Assembly (NCBI GenBank): GCA_903876815.1
Contig: CAIRBL010000093.1
Location: 1-8,159, forward strand
Reading direction: 5' to 3'
DNA from: an uncultured bacterium
Lineage (GTDB): Bacteria; Patescibacteriota; Patescibacteriia; UBA1558; GWA2-36-10
DNA length: 8,159 bases
In this document: positions 1-5,174 of the stretch, piece by piece
How positions within the stretch are numbered: position 1 is the first letter of the stretch
Layout of the letters: the number at the start of each line of letters is the position of its first letter
Made by a program: the position numbers and the translations under genes
The notes under the pieces: generated by a model
Database searches by the model: none
What the model was told of the DNA's origin: nothing
What the model saw: the letters and a program-made list of their open reading frames with translations, nothing else

Positions 1-372
1 ATCATGGGGCAAAATACTTATTTGTCTATTGGTAGAGCTTTGCCAAATAGAGTGAATATTATTTTATCTCAAGATGAAAATTTTCAAGCACCAGATTTTG
101 TGGTTTTTGATGATTTAAATAAAGCTTTAGACTTTGCAAAGAGCGAAGCCCTTCGACAAGCTCAGGGTCCAGAGATATTTTTTATCGGTGGCGCTAGTGT
201 TTATGAGCAAGCCATTAAATTTGCTGACAAACTTTATTTGACAATTATAGACGCTGAATATCAAGCTGATGTCTGGTTTCCAGATTATAGTGATTTTAAA
301 ATAATAAAAGAAGAGGAGCATCAAAGTGCTAGTGGTTTAAAATATAAATTTTTAGAACTAATAAGACAATGA
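1..372 (+). CDS. folA: Dihydrofolate reductase, 5'-truncated by window edge
   Basis: Dihydrofolate reductase makes tetrahydrofolate from dihydrofolate with NADPH, recycling the folate oxidised by thymidylate synthase. The frame is open from base 1 (Ile, then Met at 4-6), so that Met is internal. The first visible residues, IMGQNTYLSIGRALPNR, match the family segment near residue 42 of E. coli DHFR, so about 40 N-terminal residues lie outside. Further family blocks are NIILSQD, then EIFFIGGASVYEQAI (the glycine-rich NADPH-binding segment), then the C-terminal KLYLTIIDAEYQADVWFPDY stretch. The loop before EIFFIGG is several residues longer than in E. coli DHFR and is encoded by a short repeat (149-167). 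The TGA stop overlaps the dut start (ATGA), so the two are probably translationally coupled. Identity is confident; the true 5' end cannot be seen. Confidence 0.93.
   Translation: MMGQNTYLSIGRALPNRVNIILSQDENFQAPDFVVFDDLNKALDFAKSEALRQAQGPEIFFIGGASVYEQAIKFADKLYLTIIDAEYQADVWFPDYSDFKIIKEEEHQSASGLKYKFLELIRQ
149..167. repeat. Short interspersed repeat copy inside folA
   Basis: The 19-mer CCCTTCGACAAGCTCAGGG has CCCT/AGGG ends and lies wholly inside folA, read in frame as LRQAQG within SEALRQAQGPE. From memory, this word and its reverse complement (read as PELVEG or LSLSKG) recur across many bacterial and CPR metagenome contigs, often inside proteins. I see only one copy here, so its status as a dispersed repeat rests on recall. 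Confidence 0.6.
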
Positions 373-791
373 AAATAAAAGTAAAAAAATTAAAAGCAAA
401 TGCTATTTTACCGCAAATGATGCGTGAAGGTGATGCTGCTATGGACTTATATGCTGTTGAAGACATAGATATGCCACAAGGCAAAGTAGTGGCTATTGCT
501 ACCGGTGTAGCTTTGGAAATTCCCGATGGTTATGTTGGTAATGTGAGAGACAGAGGAGGTTTGGCTCGTAATTATGGTTTCCATACTTTAGGTGGTATTT
601 TTGATAGCAATTATCGTGGTGACATTACAGTGGTAGCAATTAATTTGGGTGCTGAAGATTATAAAGTTAAAGCTGGAGACAGAATAGCTCAAATTATGAT
701 ACATAAAATAGAATCTGTTGAGTTAGAAGAGGCAGATGAATTGTCAGAAACTGAAAGAGGAGAAAAAAGATTTGCATCTTCTGGTTATTAA
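369..791 (+). CDS. dut: dUTP diphosphatase (dUTPase), trimeric family
   Basis: Hydrolyses dUTP to dUMP and pyrophosphate, keeping uracil out of DNA and feeding dUMP to thymidylate synthase. At 140 residues it has normal length for the homotrimeric all-beta family, and all five motifs can be placed: motif 1 AAMDLYA (about 23-29), motif 2 RDRGGLA (about 60-66), motif 3 GGIFDSNYRGD (about 75-85, with the family's catalytic Asp), motif 4 GDRIAQIMI (about 103-111) and motif 5 RGEKRFASSGY (C-terminal flap, Phe retained). Two motifs deviate: motif 2 has Gly where the family has Ser (RSGLA), and motif 5 lacks the usual GGFGSTG form. The start overlaps the folA stop by four bases. There is no clear Shine-Dalgarno, fitting coupling to folA. 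A dCTP deaminase is less likely because the RGD/RGE and flap motifs are dUTPase-like. Confidence 0.9.
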   Translation: MKIKVKKLKANAILPQMMREGDAAMDLYAVEDIDMPQGKVVAIATGVALEIPDGYVGNVRDRGGLARNYGFHTLGGIFDSNYRGDITVVAINLGAEDYKVKAGDRIAQIMIHKIESVELEEADELSETERGEKRFASSGY

Positions 792-802
792 AATTCATTA
801 AA

Positions 803-1380
803 ATGGAAAACTTTAAAAGTGGTTTTATTACTTTAGTCACCGGCAGTATGTTTTCTGGTAAAACAGAAGAGCTGATGAGAACATTGCGTCGTTTTGAAAT
901 TGCTAAACAAAAAGTAGTTTTATTTAAACCACAAATTGATAATCGTTATGACGCAGAAAAAGTAGTAAGTCATAATGGCGATGCAATTTTTGCAGTGGTG
1001 AAAAAAATTCTCAAGAAATAGCGGATTATTTAGCGGAACATGATTATCAATCATTTGATGTGATTGGTATTGATGAAGCACAATTTTTTGATCTTGATGT
1101 TTTGACTAAACTAGCAGCTGCTTGGGCTAATGATGGCAAAAAAGTTGTGATTGCTGCGCTAGATCAGACTTTTGAAGGTGTGGCATTTCCAGGCATGCCA
1201 AATCTTTTTGTAGAAGCAGAAGTAGTAAAAAAATTGCACGCTGTTTGTATGATGTTTGGTGGCTTAGCCTCTCGTACACATCGTTTAGGAGATTCAAAAA
1301 ATATAGTAGAGGTTGGTGGAACTGATAAATATCAAGCCTTGTGTCGCAAGTGTTTTGTAGAAGCCAATCAAAAACGTTAG
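803..1380 (+). CDS. tdk: Thymidine kinase (type II), frameshifted in this sequence
   Basis: Thymidine kinase phosphorylates thymidine to dTMP with ATP (salvage). The reading frame is split: the frame from 803 gives 72 residues and stops at 1019-1021, while the remainder is in the -1 frame up to the TAA/TAG-ended tail at 1380. The frames join at an A7 run (1001-1007); one extra A restores a continuous product of about 192 residues, the normal family length. The N-terminal part has the P-loop GSMFSGKT (14-21) and the family blocks FKPQIDNRY and VVSHNG. The second part has IDEAQFF, carrying the presumed catalytic Glu, and ASRTHRL near the C-terminus. The zinc ribbon is unusual: the first pair reads CMMF instead of CxxC, whereas the second pair (CRKC) is intact. 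The gene starts 11 bases after dut and precedes tmk. It may be a sequencing error, a slippage site or a real pseudogene. Confidence 0.85.
1001..1007 (+). other. Frameshift point in tdk at an A7 homopolymer
   Basis: Upstream codons read GTG GTG AAA AAA in the 803 frame. Downstream, the conserved reading (N-S-Q-E-I-A-D-Y-L) begins at 1006 in the frame one base back. A run of eight A instead of seven makes the gene continuous, so a missing A is the simplest explanation. Slippage by ribosome or polymerase at the run is the alternative. Confidence 0.75.
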
Positions 1381-1414
1381 TGCTTTTCAGCCTATGGCTG
1401 ATATTATACAATTA

Positions 1415-1423
1415 TGTTATATT
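1415..1423 (+). promoter_or_regulatory. Possible extended -10 element for leaderless tmk
   Basis: TGT directly followed by TATATT (1418-1423) forms an extended -10 match seven bases short of the preferred tmk start at 1430. A start site about seven bases downstream would put +1 at the ATG. There is no good -35 (1395-1400 reads TGGCTG). In DNA this AT-rich the match could be chance. Confidence 0.28.
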
Positions 1424-1429
1424 TTAGCT

Positions 1430-2047
1430 ATGCAAGGTAGATTTATTGTCTTTGAAGGGGGAGAAAAATCAGGTAAAAGCACGCAAATTAATTTATTGCA
1501 TCAGTATTTATTATCCAAAAATTTTGACGTTGTTTTAACTCGTGAACCGGGTGGTAAAAATTCAGAAATTGCGGAAAAAATCAGAGCTCTTGTTTTGGAT
1601 AAAGAAAATACAGCGATACATGCTCGCACGGAGCTCTTACTTTTTTTAGCAGCCCGTGCTCAACATATTGAAGAAGTGGTAAAACCGGCACTGGAAGCAG
1701 GCTCGATTGTTTTGTGTGATCGTTTTGATGGTTCAACTTTTGCTTATCAAGGAGCAGCCCGTAATTTAGATTTAGCAGATATTAAAGTTATGAATGATTG
1801 GGCAAAAGATCATTTAGAACCTGACCTTGTAATTTATCTAGATATTACGCCAGAACAAGCTGAGACTAGAGATAGATTGTACAAGGTTGATCGTTTGGAT
1901 GCTGAAAAAAAAGATTTTCATGAAAAAGTACGTGCTGGATATTTAAGTCAAGTCAAAGAAAAAAATAATTGGCACATTATTCCAGCTTTTGAAAGCATCG
2001 AAGAAGTAGCGGAGAATATTAAAAAAATTATTAGTTTTATCATCTAA
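1430..2047 (+). CDS. tmk: Thymidylate kinase
   Basis: Phosphorylates dTMP to dTDP with ATP, the step shared by de novo and salvage dTTP synthesis. I choose the ATG at 1430 (205 residues) over the in-frame ATG at 1394 because MQGRFIVFEGG matches the usual family N-terminus and the 12 extra residues do not; neither start has a Shine-Dalgarno. Domains in order: P-loop GGEKSGKST (10-18), TREPGG (37-42) binding the nucleotide, DRFDGSTFAYQG (the family's DR[YF]xxSxxAYQG), then the lid region with TPEQAETRDR and DRLDAE, and the FHEKVRAGYL helix. The P-loop has Lys where most members have Gly (EKSGKS rather than DGSGKS or EGSGKS). It begins about 50 bases after tdk and ends one base before gatB, so all are probably in one transcription unit. 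Confidence 0.93.
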   Translation: MQGRFIVFEGGEKSGKSTQINLLHQYLLSKNFDVVLTREPGGKNSEIAEKIRALVLDKENTAIHARTELLLFLAARAQHIEEVVKPALEAGSIVLCDRFDGSTFAYQGAARNLDLADIKVMNDWAKDHLEPDLVIYLDITPEQAETRDRLYKVDRLDAEKKDFHEKVRAGYLSQVKEKNNWHIIPAFESIEEVAENIKKIISFII

Positions 2048-2048
2048 G

Positions 2049-3533
2049 ATGAAAAAGTTAGAGACAATCATTGGTTTGGAAATTCACTTGCAATTAAAAA
2101 CTAAAAGCAAGATGTTTTGTGCTTGTTCAAATGATGGTGAAAATCAACAAGTTAACACTACTATTTGTCCGATTTGTTTGGGACATCCTGGCACACTACC
2201 AACCATCAATGCCGAAGCGGTAAAATTAGGGATGCTTTTGGCTCTGGCTTTGAATTGTCAGATTAACCAGAAATCAAAATTTGATCGAAAAAATTATTTT
2301 TATCCTGATTTACCAAAAGGATACCAGATTTCTCAATTTGATATTCCTTTGGCAGTAGATGGTCATGTGGTGATAGAAATCAATAATAAACCACAAAGGA
2401 TAGGCATTGAGCGTTTGCATCTTGAAGAAGATGCTGGCAAAAATAGTCATGTGGCTGGTCAAACTTTGGTGGACTTTAATCGAGCAGGCACTCCTTTGGC
2501 TGAAATAGTTACTCGTCCAGATTTTCGGACAGCGGAAGCAGCTAAAATATTTTTACAAGATTTAAGACTTTTAGCTCGTTATTTAGGCGTCTCTGATGCT
2601 GAAATGGAAAAAGGTCACATGCGATGCGATGCTAATATTTCTCTTAGACCTTTGGGTGATACTAATCTTTATCCCAAAACTGAAGTCAAAAATATCAATT
2701 CTTTTAAAGCTGTCGAAAAAGCTTTGTTGTTTGAAGTCTTACGTCAGACTGAGCTGTGGGAGAAAAATACACCGCCACATTTGACTGCTACACGTGGCTG
2801 GGATGAAAATAAACAGATTACCGTAGAGCAGAGAACCAAAGAGGGTTCAAGCGATTATCGCTATTTTCCTGAGCCAGATTTACCGCCACTTATTATTTCC
2901 GATCAAATGCTAGCGTATAGTAAGTCTGCTATGCCAGAATTTCCGCAAGCCAAAGTTGCTCGTTTAATGACTGAATATGGTTTGTCAAATAGCGACGCTA
3001 AAATTTTGGTGCAAAATAAGCATTGGGCAGACTTTTGGGAACAGGTGATGTCAGATTTACAAGCTTGGTTTGTCCGAGCTGGCGGCCAAGCTGAAAGTGT
3101 TTGGGAAAACCATAAAGCCAATTTAGCAAAATTAAATTTTAATTGGCTGACCAGTGAGTTATTTGGTTTGCTACCAGGAAATTTTAATTTTTCAGATTTA
3201 AAAATTTCTAGTGAAAATATGGCAGAGCTGCTGAACTTAGTTTATCAAAATAAAATAAATAGTTCAGCCGGACAAATGATCTTAAAAGAAATGTTTGTCA
3301 GTGGCGCTGATCCCTCGCAAATTGCAGAAAAATTAGATTTAGCTCAGATTGATGATGTTGCAGCGCTAGAGGATTTGGTAGTCAAAGTTTTTATGCTGTA
3401 TCCTGAGCAATACAATGATTTGAAAAATGGCAAAGAAGCTTTGATTAAATTTTTTGTGGGTAAAGTGATGTTTGAAAGTAAAGGCAAGGCTAACCCACAA
3501 AAAGTAGAGGAGATTATAAAAAATAAATTGTAG
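2049..3533 (+). CDS. gatB: Asp/Glu-tRNA amidotransferase subunit B
   Basis: GatB is the kinase/transamidase subunit of the GatCAB complex. It activates the side chain of Glu on Glu-tRNA(Gln), and/or Asp on Asp-tRNA(Asn), for amidation with ammonia delivered from GatA. At 494 residues it is full length. The N-terminal block GLEIHLQL (9-16), the cysteine set C24/C26/C40/C43 (CPICLGHPG) typical of the zinc site, HLEEDAGK (124-131), MRCDANISLRP, TEVKNINSFKAVEKAL and EGSSDYRYFPEPDLPPL are all clear. The C-terminus is the helical GatB/YqeY tRNA-binding domain ending in FESKGKANPQKVEEIIKNKL. It starts one base after tmk. gatA and gatC are not in the window, so the complex must be completed from elsewhere. 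The usual inference is that such an organism lacks a direct route to Gln-tRNA and/or Asn-tRNA. Confidence 0.97.
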   Translation: MKKLETIIGLEIHLQLKTKSKMFCACSNDGENQQVNTTICPICLGHPGTLPTINAEAVKLGMLLALALNCQINQKSKFDRKNYFYPDLPKGYQISQFDIPLAVDGHVVIEINNKPQRIGIERLHLEEDAGKNSHVAGQTLVDFNRAGTPLAEIVTRPDFRTAEAAKIFLQDLRLLARYLGVSDAEMEKGHMRCDANISLRPLGDTNLYPKTEVKNINSFKAVEKALLFEVLRQTELWEKNTPPHLTATRGWDENKQITVEQRTKEGSSDYRYFPEPDLPPLIISDQMLAYSKSAMPEFPQAKVARLMTEYGLSNSDAKILVQNKHWADFWEQVMSDLQAWFVRAGGQAESVWENHKANLAKLNFNWLTSELFGLLPGNFNFSDLKISSENMAELLNLVYQNKINSSAGQMILKEMFVSGADPSQIAEKLDLAQIDDVAALEDLVVKVFMLYPEQYNDLKNGKEALIKFFVGKVMFESKGKANPQKVEEIIKNKL

Positions 3534-3542
3534 GTTTTAAAT

Positions 3543-3614
3543 AAAGACTCGGAAAAAATATTTTACGATTTTAGCTCTTCAGAGCGTTTAGTAAAATATT
3601 TTTTCCGAGTCTTT
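3543..3614. terminator. Long nested hairpin between convergent gatB and miaA
   Basis: Two 24-base arms (3543-3566 and 3591-3614) are perfectly complementary. The 24-base loop contains a further hairpin, GCTCT (3574-3578) with AGAGC (3581-3585). Lying nine bases after gatB and about 20 before the miaA stop, it is best read as a bidirectional terminator or 3'-end stabiliser for both messages. It is not classical: the arm base is followed by only four T on the + strand, and the stem's interior is A/T-rich. A tiny mobile remnant is possible but no flanking duplication is evident. Confidence 0.75.
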
Positions 3615-3633
3615 TGAGTTTGAAAATTTTGTA

Positions 3634-4538
3634 TTATTTGAGTAAATTTTTGATTAATTTTTCGGCTTCGGCAAGATTTTTATTCCAGTTTATTTTTAAA
3701 CCTTGTTTTTCCATCCGGCGAAACCAAGTCATTTGTCGTTTGGCATAATGCCGAGTATTTTTTTTGATTAAGTCTATTGCTTCATCGAAACTTAATTCTT
3801 TATTTAAATATTTAATTATTTCTTGATAGCCAATGCCAGACAAAGCTGGTAAATCCTTTTTATATTTAGCTAGAAGAGTTTTTACTTCGTCTAGTAAACC
3901 ATTTTTTAGCATTATATCTACACGCTGATTTATTTTTTGATAAAGTTTTTCTTTATCAGGATTAAGTCCAAGAATTAAATAATCATAAGGGCAAGTAGCA
4001 GTTTTTTTATTGGTTTGTAAATCATCATGAAAGGCAATGGCGTATTCTAAAGCACGACGACATGAATTTTATTTTTAAGATCTATTTTTTTGATAATTTC
4101 TAAATCAATTTTTTTTAGTTTAGTAATTAATTCTGCTAAATTTAATTTATTTAATTCATTTCTTAGTTGTTTATCAGTAGCTGGGAGTTGATAGTTTTGT
4201 AAAATAGAGGAGAGATAAAGTCCGGTGCCGCCGACAATAATTGGCAATTTATTTTTTTTAAAAATTTTTTCTATAATTTGAAAAGTTTTTTGTTGCCAAT
4301 CATATAAGCTAAATTCTTGGTCTGGTTTTACCACATTGAGTAAATAATGCTTAATGCCTTGTTTTTCTGTTTCGGTGATTTTATTTGAGCCAATATTGAG
4401 CTCTTGGTAGACTTGTCTAGAGTCAGCGGAAATTATCTCTGCATTAAACTTTTTGGATAATGTTACAGCAAAATCAGACTTACCAGAGGCAGTCGGGCCT
4501 AAAATTGCTACTATTTTTTGCCTTTTTATAGTTGACAT
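3634..4538 (-). CDS. miaA: tRNA dimethylallyltransferase, frameshifted in this sequence
   Basis: MiaA transfers the dimethylallyl group of DMAPP to N6 of A37 in tRNAs reading UNN codons (i6A37). The N-terminal part (ATG at 4538) has the P-loop GPTASGKS (14-21), SADSRQVY with the presumed catalytic Asp39, and IIVGGTGLYL (100-109). That frame stops at 4047-4049. The rest continues in another - strand frame: RRALEYAIAFHDD, then PDKEKLYQKINQRVD, GLLDEV, LPALSGIGYQEI and RHYAKRQMTWFRR, all typical of the MiaA C-terminal half. One missing base in the CATGTCGTCG stretch of the coding strand, around 4057-4061, explains the break; restoring it gives about 301 residues, the usual length, with the expected HVRRALE motif. 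All downstream motifs are intact, which favours sequencing error or recent loss over old decay. A strong-looking promoter (4546-4574) lies directly upstream. Confidence 0.88.
4057..4061 (-). other. Frameshift point in miaA
   Basis: On the coding strand CAT GTC GTC GTG CTT TAG ends the first frame. Reading CAT GTn CGT CGT GCT TTA instead gives the expected H-V-R-R-A-L, so one base appears to be missing within a short GTC repeat. No long homopolymer is present here, unlike the tdk break. Confidence 0.7.
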
Positions 4539-4560
4539 ATTTTAGATTATATGTTAAAAT
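4532..4560 (+). promoter_or_regulatory. Promoter of the first receiver gene, sigma-70 type
   Basis: A perfect TTGACA (4532-4537) is followed by a 17-base spacer and TAAAAT (4555-4560), with TG at 4552-4553 making an extended -10. The expected start is near 4567, leaving about 70 bases of leader before the ATG at 4638. The -35 box overlaps the miaA start codon on the other strand, and the whole element interleaves with the miaA promoter. Confidence 0.8.
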
Positions 4561-4574
4561 AGCGGAAATGTAAA
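4546..4574 (-). promoter_or_regulatory. miaA promoter, sigma-70 type, probably giving leaderless mRNA
   Basis: On the - strand TTTACA (4569-4574) is followed by a 17-base spacer and a perfect TATAAT (4546-4551). Only seven bases separate the -10 from the miaA ATG at 4538, so transcription should begin at or within a base or two of the start codon. No Shine-Dalgarno is present. The element lies inside the oppositely directed promoter at 4532-4560. Confidence 0.75.
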
Positions 4575-4605
4575 CCCCATTAGGCCTGTGTCTAAAAAAG
4601 GGTTT
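4572..4605 (+). promoter_or_regulatory. Leader hairpin upstream of the first receiver gene
   Basis: AAACCC (4572-4577) pairs with GGGTTT (4600-4605), and inside it TTAG (4580-4583) can pair with CTAA (4592-4595). The structure begins a few bases after the predicted start site and leaves the ribosome-binding region free. It could protect the message 5' end or be regulatory; it matches no riboswitch family I recognise. Confidence 0.4.
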
Positions 4606-4637
4606 CAAGATGAACATTCCAGCGAAAGGGATAAAAA

Positions 4638-5012
4638 ATGAGCAATCAAAAAGTGCTCGTCATTGATGACTTGGAAGACCTAGTCTACGTCACTTCACAG
4701 TATGTGGAGTTATGGGGCTTCGAAGCTGTTCCGCAACTGGTAACTCAAAACACGACCTTGGCAGATGTAGCTAGAATCTTGGAACAAGGAGATATTTGTT
4801 GGGTTATCACGGATTTTAATATGCCGATGTTTGATGGCCTCATGGTAATTGATTTGGCTCTTGAGCTAGGTGTGCCAGCCAACAGGATAGTGTTGTGTTC
4901 TGCTGCTGAATCTGAGACACTAAAACATGACGTAGAAAGCAGAGGCGCAGCTTTTGTGCCGAAGCCAGTCAAGTTTCAAGCTCTTCGTCAAGTTTTGCAG
5001 TCGGCAGCTTGA
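4638..5012 (+). CDS. Stand-alone receiver-domain response regulator (CheY-like)
   Basis: A 124-residue protein consisting only of a receiver domain. The phosphorylation site is complete: acidic pair D10-D11 (VLVIDD), phosphoacceptor D59 in TDFNMPMFDG, switch residue S88 (LCSAAE) and K109 in the PKP motif near the C-terminus. There is no output domain, so it must act by protein contact or as a phosphorelay intermediate; no histidine kinase or phosphotransfer protein is in the window. Start support: ATG preceded by a weak AAAGGG ribosome site (4625-4630). It is transcribed alone, from its own promoter to the terminator at 5032. GC is near 50% in rows I counted, against about 25-32% in neighbouring genes, suggesting transfer or a different expression class. 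The function beyond 'receiver' is unknown. Confidence 0.85.
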   Translation: MSNQKVLVIDDLEDLVYVTSQYVELWGFEAVPQLVTQNTTLADVARILEQGDICWVITDFNMPMFDGLMVIDLALELGVPANRIVLCSAAESETLKHDVESRGAAFVPKPVKFQALRQVLQSAA

Positions 5013-5031
5013 ACATCTCTTGCGCCTTTCC

Positions 5032-5063
5032 AAAAGGACCCGCCCCGGGTCCTTTTCCTTTTT
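5032..5063 (+). terminator. Rho-independent terminator of the first receiver gene
   Basis: AAAAGGACCC (5032-5041) and GGGTCCTTTT (5047-5056) form a perfect 10-bp stem with a five-base loop, followed by a T5 run (5059-5063). It lies 20 bases after the TGA stop. Confidence 0.9.
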
Positions 5064-5074
5064 GAGTATTTTGA

Positions 5075-5103
5075 TTGACATAATGGTCAGTATGTGGTAA
5101 AAA
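5075..5103 (+). promoter_or_regulatory. Promoter of the second receiver-like gene
   Basis: A perfect TTGACA (5075-5080), 17-base spacer and TAAAAA (5098-5103), with TG at 5095-5096 as an extended -10. The layout copies the promoter at 4532-4560, including TTGACATA at the -35. The predicted start near 5110 gives a leader of about 65 bases. A second TTGACA at 5132-5137 has only a poor -10 (TACACA after 18 bases) and is a weaker candidate. Confidence 0.65.
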
Positions 5104-5137
5104 AAGATTTAAGTAAATCTTGTCAATTTGTTTGACA
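5104..5137. promoter_or_regulatory. Two adjacent inverted repeats at the start-site region
   Basis: AAGATTTA (5104-5111) and TAAATCTT (5114-5121) form an 8-bp palindrome around AG, starting directly after the -10. Next to it TGTCAA (5121-5126) and TTGACA (5132-5137) form a 6-bp inverted repeat with a five-base spacer. They overlap the expected start and early leader, as an operator or leader hairpins would. No binding protein can be named. Confidence 0.45.
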
Positions 5138-5162
5138 TCAAGAAGGTTCTTTTGTTACACAC

Positions 5163-5168
5163 AAGGAG
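5163..5168 (+). promoter_or_regulatory. Strong Shine-Dalgarno of the second receiver-like gene
   Basis: AAGGAG ends six bases before the ATG at 5175. This is the best ribosome-binding site in the window, where most genes have none, and it fixes the start. Confidence 0.8.
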
Positions 5169-5174
5169 TTTGCT

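Noticed and set aside
127..324. 65-residue reading frame on the - strand within folA
   Set aside because: It is antisense to a clear DHFR, has no homology-like features, and merely contains the other-strand reading of the repeat (LSLSKG).
1127..1411. 94-residue - strand frame opposite tdk
   Set aside because: Shadow of the thymidine kinase second half; Leu/Gln-rich low-quality sequence with no start signals.
1394..1429. N-terminal extension of thymidylate kinase from the ATG at 1394
   Set aside because: The 12 extra residues (MADIIQLCYILA) are not part of the family N-terminus and no ribosome site supports them. Not fully excluded.
2596..2784. Short + strand frame inside gatB
   Set aside because: Overlaps strongly conserved GatB motifs in the correct frame.
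2903..3121. 72-residue - strand frame inside gatB
   Set aside because: Antisense shadow of a conserved gene without its own signals.
3543..3614. The long hairpin as a miniature transposable element
   Set aside because: No target-site duplication or second copy is visible; its position between convergent stops fits a terminator better.
4610..4666. Short reading frame from ATG at 4610 overlapping the first receiver start, as a leader peptide
   Set aside because: It runs out of frame into the receiver gene, has no ribosome site, and its composition is unremarkable.
4745..4972. 75-residue - strand frame opposite the first receiver
   Set aside because: Antisense to a complete receiver domain with all catalytic residues.
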